DNA of 27,036 bases from Candidatus Woesearchaeota archaeon (GTDB lineage: Archaea > Nanobdellota > Nanobdellia > Woesearchaeales > GW2011-AR4): assembly GCA_016784195.1 (NCBI GenBank), contig JADHVE010000008.1, forward strand, positions 1-27,036, read 5' to 3'. The notes under the pieces were generated by a model. The model was not told where the DNA came from and made no database searches. It saw only the letters and a program-made list of their open reading frames with translations. Within the stretch, counting starts at the first letter, position 1; every line of letters starts with the position of its first letter. Below, in pieces: positions 1 to 7,998 of this stretch. The translations under genes and the position numbers were made by a program.

Positions 1-1217
1 GGCTTATAAGAAACTTTTACTTTTTCTGTTACTCTGCCTTTATCCTGCTTAAGAACTCCTGCTAAAATTTTTACAAAGGTTGTTTTTCCTATGCCGTTTG
101 CACCTAAAATGCCTGTAACTTCATGCTTGTTGATTTCACCTTTTTCTGCAGTCAATTCAAAGCCATCCATCTTTTTTTGTATATCTTCCCATGATGTCAG
201 CACATTTTCGGTTATTTTTTTTACCGGGGGCTTTTCAGTGAATTTTATTTTTGAGTCTCTGAACCTTACATTTTCTTCTTTTAAGTATCCTGAGAGGTAG
301 ATATTGATCCCTGTTTTTGAGGCTTTTACTCCGGAAACAATGCCGTAGCAGTTTTCCCTGCCATACATTAAATGTATCAAGTCAGTCATATAATCCATAA
401 TTATTAAGTCGTGCTCTACCACTAAGACAGCAGTTTTTTCATCTGCAAGGCTTCTTATGAATTTGCTTACTTTAATTCTTTGCTTGATATCCAGGAATGA
501 GCTAGGTTCATCCAAGATGTATAAATCAGCTTTTTTTAAGACTGTTGCAGCTATTGCTACGCGCTGGAGTTCTCCTCCTGATATTGTTTTTATATCATTG
601 TTTAGGATTTCTTCTATTTCCAGTAATTTTGATATTTTTTTTAATTGATTTTTTTCATCAACCTTTTTTAGCAGATCCTCAACTTTGCCTTTTGATGTTT
701 TTGGAATTAAGTCAACCTGTTGGGGCTTGTAGCTTATTCTTATTTTCTTGTCTTTGACTTTTTCAAAAAATGACTGTGCTTCTGTTCCTTTGAAGTATCG
801 TATTAACTCATTGTAATCTGCTTCTTTTTGTAAATTGCCTAAATTCGGCTTTAAGATCCCAGCTAAAATTTTAATTGCAGTTGATTTTCCAATTCCATTG
901 ACACCTAAAACTCCAACTACTTTGCCAAAGATTGGTGTTGGAAGGTTGTATAAGTGAAAGCCGTTTTCTCCATACTGGTGAATTGGTGTTTTTGTTAACT
1001 CTTCAGGCAGGTTTATGATTGATATAGCTTCAAACGGACACCTGTTTGGGCAGATACCGCAGCCGTTGCATAGGCTTTCACCTATCTTAGGCTTTCCATC
1101 CTGCTTTGTGATGCATTCTTTTCCAGTCCTGTTTACGGGACATACTCTGATGCAGAGATAATTCCCGCAGCCTTCTGGATTGCATTTGTCTTTTTCAATA
1201 ATAGCTATTCTGGTCAT
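1..1217 (-). CDS. abce1: ABCE1 (RLI) ribosome-recycling ATPase, C-terminal part cut off by window edge
   Basis: Soluble Fe-S ABC ATPase that splits 70S ribosomes after termination. Reading the minus strand from the ATG at 1217 gives 405 codons with no stop before the window edge, so the end of the second nucleotide-binding domain is missing. The N-terminus carries two ferredoxin-like cysteine clusters, the second reading CNGCGICPNRCP. NBD1 follows with Walker A GVNGIGKST, signature ISGGELQRVAIAA and Walker B LYILDEPSSFLD, followed by VVEHD. The second Walker A, GANGIGKTTF, lies near the edge. Fe-S clusters plus twin NBDs without membrane segments are diagnostic of ABCE1. A TATA-like box at 1240-1247 is about 26 nt upstream of the ATG, so the mRNA is probably leaderless. 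Identification is very secure. Confidence 0.97.
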   Translation of the reverse strand, partial: MTRIAIIEKDKCNPEGCGNYLCIRVCPVNRTGKECITKQDGKPKIGESLCNGCGICPNRCPFEAISIINLPEELTKTPIHQYGENGFHLYNLPTPIFGKVVGVLGVNGIGKSTAIKILAGILKPNLGNLQKEADYNELIRYFKGTEAQSFFEKVKDKKIRISYKPQQVDLIPKTSKGKVEDLLKKVDEKNQLKKISKLLEIEEILNNDIKTISGGELQRVAIAATVLKKADLYILDEPSSFLDIKQRIKVSKFIRSLADEKTAVLVVEHDLIIMDYMTDLIHLMYGRENCYGIVSGVKASKTGINIYLSGYLKEENVRFRDSKIKFTEKPPVKKITENVLTSWEDIQKKMDGFELTAEKGEINKHEVTGILGANGIGKTTFVKILAGVLKQDKGRVTEKVKVSYK

Positions 1218-1239
1218 AAACTAAAGAAGGAAAGTTTTG

Positions 1240-1247
1240 TTTATAAA
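1240..1247 (-). promoter_or_regulatory. TATA box of abce1 (leaderless promoter)
   Basis: TTTATAAA on the minus strand, centred about 26 nt before the ATG at 1217. Archaeal transcription starts about 25-27 nt downstream of the TATA centre, so the start should fall at or next to the start codon. No SD is seen, which fits leaderless initiation. Confidence 0.6.
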
Positions 1248-1310
1248 TGTTTTATTTTTAAAAGCTCTAGGAGAGATTTGCTAAATGGTGTCGTAGTTTA
1301 AGAGTCTTTC

Positions 1311-1943
1311 TCAACTCATACTTCTTAATCCACAACGAGTTAATTCACAGACCTTAGCTTCAATATCAAAAAAAGCTGCAGATGCTTCTGGAATAGAAGG
1401 AGTATACAAAAAAATATCTGGATAATCATCTATCATCTTATCAATTGTTTTATTTCTTCCAAGGTCATATTCATCCATACACATTTCTATAAATACTTCA
1501 TCATCAGGAGGTTTAATACATGGTTGTAAGGTATCAGAAAAAGGAATTTTATAATGAGCAGGAATTGCAAGACTCATTGCACCAATAGATTCCTTATGTG
1601 ACATAACAAAAACTATATCATGTTCTTTAAAATATCCTTCAATCATAGGAATTACTTTTTTCCCATATTCAATTGAAGCATCATACGTGCCATTCCCTCG
1701 AGGGTAAAACATACTTTCTTCTTCAATTGGCAATTCCAAACCAAACTTCTTCTTAAATAATTGTCGAAATATGTCACAAGTGTCATAAGTTCTCTCTTCC
1801 GGTGATGCAACTAACTTATATCTGGCATCTTGGGGTAATCTTGGTTCAATTTTTTGATGTAAACTCCTTATTTGTGCTATTCCATAATCTGTCAATTCAC
1901 TCCAGTTATGATCCCCATGCCTAATAGCGTATAATTGTTTCAT
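1311..1943 (-). CDS. histidine phosphatase superfamily protein (phosphoglycerate mutase-like)
   Basis: A 210-residue protein beginning MKQLYAIRHG; the RHG triad at residues 8-10 is the phosphohistidine motif of the branch-1 histidine phosphatase fold. A second arginine follows in SPEERTYDT (about R51), and the second catalytic histidine is H116 in VMSHKES. The substrate cannot be read from sequence: the superfamily includes phosphoglycerate mutases, sugar phosphatases, SixA-like and nucleotide phosphatases. It stands alone between abce1 and the tRNA on the same strand. A TATA-like ATTTTTAAAG lies about 25 nt before the ATG. All six glutamine codons are CAA, whereas the nearby radical-SAM gene mostly uses CAG, a weak hint of different origin. 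Fold assignment is firm, specific function open. Confidence 0.85.
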   Translation of the reverse strand: MKQLYAIRHGDHNWSELTDYGIAQIRSLHQKIEPRLPQDARYKLVASPEERTYDTCDIFRQLFKKKFGLELPIEEESMFYPRGNGTYDASIEYGKKVIPMIEGYFKEHDIVFVMSHKESIGAMSLAIPAHYKIPFSDTLQPCIKPPDDEVFIEMCMDEYDLGRNKTIDKMIDDYPDIFLYTPSIPEASAAFFDIEAKVCELTRCGLRSMS

Positions 1944-2005
1944 GGGAAGAACTATTCTTGTTACTTTAAAAATATTCCTATCTTGATTACTTCAAAGTAA
2001 CAAAG

Positions 2006-2090
2006 AGCCTCGGAAGGGATTTGCACCCTCGACCTGCAGCTCTCTTGAGAATTTACGAGGCTGCCGCTCTGCTAGCTGAGCTACCGAGGC
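2006..2090 (-). tRNA. tRNA-Thr (anticodon CGT) with about 12-nt intron
   Basis: Folding the minus strand gives a full cloverleaf. The acceptor GCCTCGG/CCGAGGC is perfect, the D stem is GCTC/GAGC, the anticodon stem GCAGC/GCTGC is perfect, and the T stem is GAGGG/CCCTT. U73 with G1-C72 and C2-G71 fits archaeal tRNA-Thr. The space between the anticodon-stem arms is 19 nt rather than 7, so an intron of about 12 nt is inferred, most simply after position 37 following CTCGTA. CCA is not encoded. The D loop has A at position 18 and the T loop reads TGCAAAT, with G at position 55, so the usual G18-U55 pair is absent while G19-C56 is kept. Exact splice sites are uncertain. Confidence 0.88.
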
Positions 2091-2103
2091 ATACACTTAA
2101 GAA

Positions 2104-2259
2104 TTATTTAATGTTTTTAATAATTTCTTCTTTTGTCTTTAGTTTTTTCTGGCATCCAGGGCAGATGTACTGATTTTTGCCTTTGATTTTTATTATAGCG
2201 CCCACTACCTTGTTAAGGAAGGTTTGTTCTATTTTTTTACTGCAGATGGAGCATTTCAT
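2104..2259 (-). CDS. 51-residue zinc-ribbon protein
   Basis: A short ORF beginning MKCSICSKKIEQ and ending in a lysine-rich tail at a TAA 13 nt before the tRNA. Two CxxC pairs, CSIC near the N-terminus and CPGC at about residues 33-36, about 27 residues apart, form a typical treble-clef or zinc-ribbon four-cysteine site. A TATA-like CTTTAAATATT at about 2282-2292 is roughly 28 nt upstream of the ATG, giving a leaderless or near-leaderless transcript that may read on into the tRNA. Such small zinc ribbons often bind nucleic acid or act as transcription or ribosome accessory proteins, but no specific partner can be inferred. The four cysteines, promoter placement and compact fit between neighbours support a real gene. 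Confidence 0.75.
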   Translation of the reverse strand: MKCSICSKKIEQTFLNKVVGAIIKIKGKNQYICPGCQKKLKTKEEIIKNIK

Positions 2260-2281
2260 TAATGATAGAGATTTTAATGAG

Positions 2282-2316
2282 AATATTTAAAGGTTTTTAA
2301 AATAAGTTTTATAAAT
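2282..2316. promoter_or_regulatory. divergent TATA boxes for the zinc-ribbon and radical-SAM genes
   Basis: Two back-to-back TATA-like elements sit in the 87-bp divergent spacer. CTTTAAATATT (2282-2292, minus) serves the zinc-ribbon gene. TTTTATAAAT (2307-2316, plus) lies about 35 nt before the radical-SAM ATG, predicting a leader of about 9 nt. No SD is seen for either gene. Confidence 0.5.
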
Positions 2317-2346
2317 GCACTTAATTAATCAACAAAATAAAATCTA

Positions 2347-3378
2347 ATGGAAATCAAAAATACTTCCAAATTAAAGAAAATGGCCAATAAAAAAACAACC
2401 TGGTTTGAACGTGCTATATTCCTTTCATGGTATTGTGCTAAAGGGGATTGTAAATTCTGCTATATGTCTACGCAGAAAAATCTGATTAAAGATCCTAAGA
2501 ATGCGAGGAGGAGTTTTGAATCAATATTAGCAGAAGCTTTTTTATGCAAAAAATTCGGATGGAAAATTGAGTTTCTAAGCGGAGGCTACGAGTCTTTTTC
2601 TAAAAAAGATATGTTGTTTTTAATAAAACATATTTATAATATTTGCAAAGAAAGATTGTGGCTAAACATGGGGGTTTTGAATAAAGAAGAATTAAAATTA
2701 TTTAAACCCTACATCCAAGGAGTTTGCGGGGCTGTTGAATGTGTCAATCCAAAAGTACATAAGGAAATATGCCCTTCAAAACCCATAAAAGAAATAGAAA
2801 AGATGTTTAAGGCTTGTGATGAATTAAAACTAAAAAAAGCAATAACTATAATCTTAGGAATAGGTGAGAAAGAAAAAGACATTCCACTATTAAAAAAATT
2901 CATTAAAAAAAATAAAGTAGATAAGATTACATTTTACAGATTAAAACCTCAGAAGAATACTATTTTTGAAAATAAGAAAACCATAACCAAGGAATATTAC
3001 GTTAAGTGGGTAAAAGAAATCAGAAAAGAGTTTCCAAAAATTAAAATTACGATAGGCTCATGGTTAAATAATCTGGATGAGATTCATCTATTATTAAATG
3101 CTGGAGCAGATGCTGTTACTAAGTTTCCTTCTATAAAACTGTTTAATTCAAAATATGCAAAGAAGATTGAAAAAGAAGCGAAAAAGGCAGGCAGGAAATT
3201 TAAAGGAACATTGACAGAGATGAAGAAAATAAATATTGATGAGATTGATGAGTTTAAAATAAAAAGAGCACGAAAAAATGAAACCTTTTTTGTGCCACAG
3301 AAATCTTCGATTTCCATGAAATTAAAAAAGAAAATAAAGATTAAATTAAGGGAGTATATTAAGAAGATGGAAAAGTGA
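2347..3378 (+). CDS. radical SAM enzyme with CX4CX2C cluster motif (biotin synthase/HmdB-like)
   Basis: A 343-residue protein. The N-terminal region has WYCAKGDCKFCYMST, whose cysteines C30, C35 and C38 would ligate a [4Fe-4S] cluster; the aromatic residue before the third cysteine and YM after it resemble radical-SAM enzymes. Spacing is CX4CX2C rather than the usual CX3CX2C. A glycine-rich FLSGGYESF follows, as in the SAM-binding part of BioB/HydE-type barrels, then alternating strand and helix blocks of a TIM barrel and a lysine-rich C-terminus. HmdB proteins are a known exception with CX5CX2C, so this may be a distant relative. The substrate is unknown and no biotin or hydrogenase maturation genes are nearby. 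The stop codon abuts the stop of the convergent permease gene. Confidence 0.85.
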   Translation: MEIKNTSKLKKMANKKTTWFERAIFLSWYCAKGDCKFCYMSTQKNLIKDPKNARRSFESILAEAFLCKKFGWKIEFLSGGYESFSKKDMLFLIKHIYNICKERLWLNMGVLNKEELKLFKPYIQGVCGAVECVNPKVHKEICPSKPIKEIEKMFKACDELKLKKAITIILGIGEKEKDIPLLKKFIKKNKVDKITFYRLKPQKNTIFENKKTITKEYYVKWVKEIRKEFPKIKITIGSWLNNLDEIHLLLNAGADAVTKFPSIKLFNSKYAKKIEKEAKKAGRKFKGTLTEMKKINIDEIDEFKIKRARKNETFFVPQKSSISMKLKKKIKIKLREYIKKMEK

Positions 3379-4599
3379 TTATTCGTACCTAAGCGCATCT
3401 ACAGGCTTTAATTTAGAAGCCTGCCATGCAGGAAGTAAACCAGAACCAATTCCTACTAACAATGCGAATAATAAGCAGCCTATTGTGAGCCATAAAGGAA
3501 AAGAAGGTCTTAACATAGAAAGGCCAGCAGAAGCTGCTATTAAGCCTCCACCTTTTGCAATTAAATAACCGAGTATAACACCTATAGTGCCTCCTGTTAA
3601 ACCTAAAATTCCAGACTCTACTACAAATATGGAGAGTATGAACTCGTTCTTTGCACCAATTGACTTCATTATTCCTATTTCCTGAGTCCTTTCAAGTATT
3701 GATGTGTACATAGTGTTTGCTATATTGACAGCAGCAACTACCACAGAAATTAAAGCAATTAGAACAAGTACCCCGTTTAATATTCCAATTATATTGGTGA
3801 ATGTTTCTAAAACATCTTCAAAAGTTTGTATTGTAAAATCTTCTTCACCTTTTTTTTGCCCCCTATGTTTTCTAAATTTTTCTTCTATTTTATCGGATAG
3901 TTCTCCTGGATTTTGATTAGGAGCTGCCCTTATGTAAACATATTCGAATTCATTTTCATCAAATATTTCTTGAAATCCATCTTGAGTTAGATAAATGTTA
4001 GCATCATCTCCAGGATTTCCTATTTCTTCATAAAAACCAATTACTTGAACTTCAACATCATTAATTTCTACCCTATCTCCTGTAGAAATAGCTTTTTTGA
4101 ATAATCTATTTGGAATTGTATAACTATAACCTAAAACTGTCTTTAATGTATCACTCTTTTTTAAAGATCTACCATTCATTATCTCAATTCCACCTAACAT
4201 TTCTTCTATTAATCTTTTTTCTTTGCTATCTGTTGACAATCCAATAGCATAACTATATTTTTCTTTATACTCTTTGAATTTTATTTTTGCAGAAATAATT
4301 TGCATTCCTGAAAGTTCATCAATTCCTTTTATTTTTCTAATAAACTCCAAGTCATCTTCTGTAAATAAGATGTTACTTGAGCCAGGAGCAGCAGTAAGAC
4401 CTCCGCCAGGCATTAAAAATATTTTATCTGTCCCCATCTCCTCCCCAAAATCATTCATGTATTTATTAATTCCTTGGCCAAAACTGATTAAAGCAAAGAT
4501 TGCAGCTATACCAATTAAAATAGAGAGAATTGTAAGGAAGCTTCTAAGCTTTCTTGCCCTTAAACTCGAAGTCGAGTATTTTAGTATGTCTTTTAACAT
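3379..4599 (-). CDS. ABC transporter permease, MacB/FtsX type (second permease of cassette)
   Basis: A protein of about 406 residues with one N-terminal membrane segment (RSFLTILSILIGIAAIFAL), a large extracytoplasmic MacB-type periplasmic core domain, and three C-terminal membrane segments. The FtsX signature is near TQEIGIMKSIGAKNEFI, and the end is LPAWQASKLKPVDALRYE. This is the four-helix layout of MacB/LolC-type mechanotransmission transporters. An upstream TTG at 4608 is in frame, but ATG 4599 is chosen because it aligns the protein with the N-terminus of its paralogue at 4805-6028 (MLKDIL versus MFKDLF, followed by RKLRS in both). It is the last gene of the minus-strand cassette, separated from its paralogue by a hairpin-rich spacer. 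It probably pairs with that paralogue as a heterodimer. Confidence 0.93.
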   Translation of the reverse strand: MLKDILKYSTSSLRARKLRSFLTILSILIGIAAIFALISFGQGINKYMNDFGEEMGTDKIFLMPGGGLTAAPGSSNILFTEDDLEFIRKIKGIDELSGMQIISAKIKFKEYKEKYSYAIGLSTDSKEKRLIEEMLGGIEIMNGRSLKKSDTLKTVLGYSYTIPNRLFKKAISTGDRVEINDVEVQVIGFYEEIGNPGDDANIYLTQDGFQEIFDENEFEYVYIRAAPNQNPGELSDKIEEKFRKHRGQKKGEEDFTIQTFEDVLETFTNIIGILNGVLVLIALISVVVAAVNIANTMYTSILERTQEIGIMKSIGAKNEFILSIFVVESGILGLTGGTIGVILGYLIAKGGGLIAASAGLSMLRPSFPLWLTIGCLLFALLVGIGSGLLPAWQASKLKPVDALRYE

Positions 4600-4631
4600 T
4601 TTCTTCAAAAATCTTAAACCTTACTCATTTG

Positions 4632-4768
4632 TTTGAAAATCTTGTATTTTCAAATCCACGATAAATGCTACGTATTTCTGGGGTTCCAGACATCTTTGAT
4701 TTCTGAGAACCACAAAAATCTTTTTGAAATCAAAGATTTCCAAGAGATACCAAAAATCTATGATTTTT
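4632..4768. repeat. hairpin-array spacer A
   Basis: Perfect inverted repeats lie close together: 9-bp arms TTTGAAAAT/ATTTTCAAA with 5-nt loop (4632-4654); TCTGG/CCAGA (4677-4690); 12-bp arms ATCTTTGATTTC/GAAATCAAAGAT (4692-4703 with 4726-4737); GAAATC-AAA-GATTTC (4726-4740); and AAAAATC-TAT-GATTTTT (4752-4768). On the gene strand the linker between the last two units reads GGTATCTCTTGG, matching the linkers of spacers B, C and D. The 69-codon minus-strand ORF through this spacer consists largely of these repeats and is not credible as a gene. Confidence 0.8.
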
Positions 4769-4804
4769 AAGCATCTTCTATTTTCTTTGTATTTGTAAGT
4801 TTTA

Positions 4805-6028
4805 TCATTTTTTAGATCTGATTGCATCAACAGGGTTTAATTTCGAAGCCTGCAAAGCTGGTAGTGTTCCAAAAAATGTGCCTAATACAAATGAAAACAA
4901 AACAGAGCCTATGAACAGGGTGGGAGTTATGTGAGCTGCTATGAGGTTTGATCCTAAAGCAAGGCTTCCTATAGCAGCCAGACTTGTGGCCAATAAATAA
5001 CCAGAGATAGCTCCTACTAACCCTCCGATAGAGCCTAAAAAACCAGATTCAATGAAGAACAATAAAAAAATACTTGAATTTTTTGCACCTATTGATTTCA
5101 TTATTCCTACTTCTTTAGTCCTTTCAATCACAGAAGTATACATAGTGTTCATTATACCAATTCCTCCAACAAGAAGAGAGATGCCTGCAATAATATAAAC
5201 AAATATCTGTATTCCTAATAATACGTTGTTTACGTTTTCTAATATGGAGGCAGGAGTCTGTACTGAAAAGTCTTCTTCACTTTCTTTTACACCCCTTATT
5301 TTTCTTAATTTTTTTTCAATATCTGCTTGTATCTCATTTATATCTCCATTTTCATCAAATCTCACAGCAATTATGTCATATTCCCCTTTGTCCCTGCTAA
5401 CTAAATTTCTGAGGTCAGCATCATTGATAAAAACAGCAGAGTCAAGCTGGAAATTTCCTTTTTTTTCAAGGATTCCAATAACTTTATATTCTACATCCAG
5501 CAATTCAATTTTTGAACCTGATTTAATTGGTTTTCCAAACCCGTTTTCTTCTTCAATGAAATTTGCTCCAAGGAAAACAACACCCGAGTCACCATCTTTA
5601 AGAAGCCTTCCTGTTTGTGCTTCCATGTTCATCAAGTGTTCCATCAGTTCTCGGTTTTCTCCATCAGGCATACTAACTGCATAGCCAAAGCCAACCTGAT
5701 TATTGAAAGCTAGTTTTCCTGATTCCAGGATTCTTCCAGCAACACCTTTTACTCCTTGGACATTCTCTATTGCATTCAACTCCTTGTCTGTTAAAGGATT
5801 AACAACACCAGTTCCCGGAGGGCCAAAACCGCCTGAAGCAGTAACTGATATGATATCTGTTCCTAAGAAACTAAACTGGGAATTTATGGTTTGCCTCAGG
5901 CCTTCTCCTAATCCGATTAAGGCTACAACAGAAGCTATGCCTATAAATATCCCAATCATAGTAAGCCATGACCTTAGCTTCCTATTTTTCAGATTTCTGA
6001 TAGAAAAAATAAAAAGATCTTTAAACAT
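4805..6028 (-). CDS. ABC transporter permease, MacB/FtsX type (first permease of cassette)
   Basis: A 407-residue paralogue of the permease at 3379-4599. It begins MFKDLFIFSIRNLKNRKLRS followed by a hydrophobic segment (SWLTMIGIFIGIASVVALIG). An extracytoplasmic MacB core domain follows, then three C-terminal membrane helices with the TKEVGIMKSIGAKNSSI motif and a final LPALQASKLNPVDAIRSKK. It lies 18 nt downstream of the secreted-protein gene and in the same operon as the ATPase, so it is very likely the membrane half of that ABC system. MacB-family transporters move substrates or lipoproteins on the outer face of the membrane rather than through a channel; the cargo here is unknown. The ATG start is unambiguous. 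Confidence 0.94.
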   Translation of the reverse strand: MFKDLFIFSIRNLKNRKLRSWLTMIGIFIGIASVVALIGLGEGLRQTINSQFSFLGTDIISVTASGGFGPPGTGVVNPLTDKELNAIENVQGVKGVAGRILESGKLAFNNQVGFGYAVSMPDGENRELMEHLMNMEAQTGRLLKDGDSGVVFLGANFIEEENGFGKPIKSGSKIELLDVEYKVIGILEKKGNFQLDSAVFINDADLRNLVSRDKGEYDIIAVRFDENGDINEIQADIEKKLRKIRGVKESEEDFSVQTPASILENVNNVLLGIQIFVYIIAGISLLVGGIGIMNTMYTSVIERTKEVGIMKSIGAKNSSIFLLFFIESGFLGSIGGLVGAISGYLLATSLAAIGSLALGSNLIAAHITPTLFIGSVLFSFVLGTFFGTLPALQASKLNPVDAIRSKK

Positions 6029-6046
6029 TTTTTATGGCTAAAATAA

Positions 6047-7291
6047 TTATTTCTTTTTACGTTTTCTCCATCTTCTATAGATAAAGAATCCCCCTACCAC
6101 TACTAGGATTATAATCATGAAGCCAAATGTCCCGTTTCCGTTAATTAAACCAAACTTCTTGGCTTCTGATGTGTCATATAGGGGAAGTTCAAGATTTATC
6201 GAGTCTGCATATTTTTTGTTGTTTGAATCCATATATTCAAGAGTTAATGGAAGGATAATTTTCTTGTCTTTTGTGTTTTTTACAAATGCTGTAAAGTCTG
6301 CTGTTCCATAGTCATCTGAGTCAATATTTCCTACATAGACTTCAGCCGGAGAAATTATTTTGTGGTTGTCACTCTCTGCTAATCTTACATTTAACAGCTT
6401 GATATTACTCACTCCTTTGTTTACTATCTTAATTGTTATTTCTCCTTTTTTTCCTGCCTGGTGTATTGTAGTTGAATCAATAATAGTTGATAAGTCAGGT
6501 TTAGAGCCAATGATAATTCCTATTGTGCTGTTTCTGTTGTAGCTGTTTCCAAGATTGTCATAGTAGCTGTACTCTACTGGAACTTTGTAAATGCCTGATT
6601 CTCCATCTGGCTCGCCTATCAAGTCAAACATTACTTTAGCATTTTCATTCTTACCTATTCCATCTATTACTTTTTCGTTTGTAGAGCCAATTGGAGCTAA
6701 TGGCACTCCGCCTAATTTTATCTTTACCCTTACTTTTTTAAGAAGAATCTCTGCTATATTGCTGAAGGTGATTTCAACTGTTGCCTTTTCTCCCGGGATT
6801 ATTATTTCAGGGTTAGTTACTACATTGTTTAAGAGAAGTATTGCATCGTAGGGCTGGATATTTACTCTGAATTCAGGCATGGTTATCCATCCTTCCCCTT
6901 TAACCCTGTATCTCAGCTTTATTTCACTTTCTCCTTCTAGGGCATCTTTGTCAACCCTTAACCGGTATTTAACAATAATACCTTTATCCCCTTTTTGCCC
7001 GGAATTAATGGAACCTATACTTTTTACTGCGCTTGTTCCAGGATCTAAAGAAAAAGGATATTCGGGCAAAATTTCTGTTTCTACTTCTTCCGCTGTTTTG
7101 CTTCCGTTATTCTCAAATTTAAACCTTACATCTACATACTTGCCAGGCTCTGCCGGGTCAGGCATCTGGTTAATGAAGTGTACTCTCATAATATGGTGTG
7201 TTTCTATCGGCGGAGCTGTAATATCTCTTGCGCTTACAGTACTTGCTATTAAAACTAGTATTATCAATCCAATTATATTTATTTTCTTCAT
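6047..7291 (-). CDS. secreted, membrane-anchored COG1361/CARDB-like beta-domain protein of the ABC cassette
   Basis: A 414-residue protein with a clear N-terminal signal sequence (MKKINIIGLIILVLIAST). Its large extracellular part has repeated beta-sandwich blocks and phrases typical of CARDB/NEW3 or S-layer-related domains (VDVRFKFENNGSKTAEEV, VEITFSNIAEILLKKV, ITIKIVNKGVSNIKLL). A C-terminal membrane anchor FGFMIIILVVVGGFFIY is followed by the basic tail RRWRKRKKK. Topology is therefore outside with a short cytoplasmic tail. It sits 15 nt after the ATPase gene and 18 nt before the first permease, which argues that it works with the transporter, for example as an extracellular adaptor or cargo-binding component. 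That role is inference from position. It could also be an S-layer-associated protein exported or positioned by the system. Confidence 0.85.
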   Translation of the reverse strand: MKKINIIGLIILVLIASTVSARDITAPPIETHHIMRVHFINQMPDPAEPGKYVDVRFKFENNGSKTAEEVETEILPEYPFSLDPGTSAVKSIGSINSGQKGDKGIIVKYRLRVDKDALEGESEIKLRYRVKGEGWITMPEFRVNIQPYDAILLLNNVVTNPEIIIPGEKATVEITFSNIAEILLKKVRVKIKLGGVPLAPIGSTNEKVIDGIGKNENAKVMFDLIGEPDGESGIYKVPVEYSYYDNLGNSYNRNSTIGIIIGSKPDLSTIIDSTTIHQAGKKGEITIKIVNKGVSNIKLLNVRLAESDNHKIISPAEVYVGNIDSDDYGTADFTAFVKNTKDKKIILPLTLEYMDSNNKKYADSINLELPLYDTSEAKKFGLINGNGTFGFMIIILVVVGGFFIYRRWRKRKKK

Positions 7292-7306
7292 TTTTTATTC
7301 ACCCTT

Positions 7307-7996
7307 CTATTTTTTACTCTTAATTATAACCCCATCTTTGAGGTATTCAATCCGTTCAGCATGTTTTGCTAAACCAGCATCATGTGTTACCATAACTATA
7401 GTTGTATTTTTTTCTTTGTGTAGTTTTTCTAAAAAATTCATTACATTTTCACCGGTTTTTGAATCCAGGTTTCCGGTTGGTTCATCCGCTAAAATAACTT
7501 CAGGGTCATTTGATAATGCCCTTGCTATTGCTACCCTTTGCTGCTGGCCTCCTGAAAGCTCAGTCGGTCTGTGGTACATTCTTTCTACTAGGCCCACCAT
7601 TTCTAATAATTCTTTTGCCTTTCTTTGCCTTTCTTCTTTTGGAATGCCTTGGAATATCATCGGCAAAGTGACATTTTCCAGAGCTGAGAGAGTATTTATC
7701 AGGTTAAACTGTTGAAAAATAAATCCTATTTTTTCCCCTCTTATCTTGGCTAAACTTGATTCAGGCATTTTTGAAATATTGTGCCTTTCCAGATGTACAC
7801 TTCCTTTTGTCGGTATGTCGAGACAACCTACCATGTTCATGGCAGTGCTTTTACCGCTGCCTGAAGGCCCCTGTATAGCGAGAAATTCCCCTCTTTTTAC
7901 TTCTAAATTCAAGCCGCGGAGAGCATGAACTTCAATATCACCTACCTTGTATGTTTTCCATACATTTTCTATTTTAATGATGATATCTTTTTTCAT
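7307..7996 (-). CDS. ABC transporter ATP-binding protein, LolD/MacB family
   Basis: A 229-residue nucleotide-binding subunit with all expected motifs: Walker A GPSGSGKST (residues 43-51), Q-loop FQQFNL (about 95), signature LSGGQQQRVAIARAL (147-161), Walker B VILADEPTGNLDS (about 167-179) and switch histidine in VMVTHD (about 205). Length and the QQQRVA signature match the LolD/MacB/FtsE group, which pairs with FtsX-type permeases such as the two encoded downstream. The start lies 2 nt after the regulator stop, preceded by AGAGGATAG as a modest SD. It powers the predicted export or mechanotransmission complex. Confidence 0.96.
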   Translation of the reverse strand: MKKDIIIKIENVWKTYKVGDIEVHALRGLNLEVKRGEFLAIQGPSGSGKSTAMNMVGCLDIPTKGSVHLERHNISKMPESSLAKIRGEKIGFIFQQFNLINTLSALENVTLPMIFQGIPKEERQRKAKELLEMVGLVERMYHRPTELSGGQQQRVAIARALSNDPEVILADEPTGNLDSKTGENVMNFLEKLHKEKNTTIVMVTHDAGLAKHAERIEYLKDGVIIKSKK

Positions 7997-7998
7997 TT

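Noticed and set aside
4600..4608. TTG 4608 as start of the second permease
   Set aside because: ATG 4599 aligns exactly with the paralogous permease N-terminus.
4621..4830. A 69-codon minus-strand ORF between the two permease genes
   Set aside because: It begins inside the upstream permease gene and its body is made of the AAATC/GATTT inverted repeats; composition and overlap indicate a chance frame.
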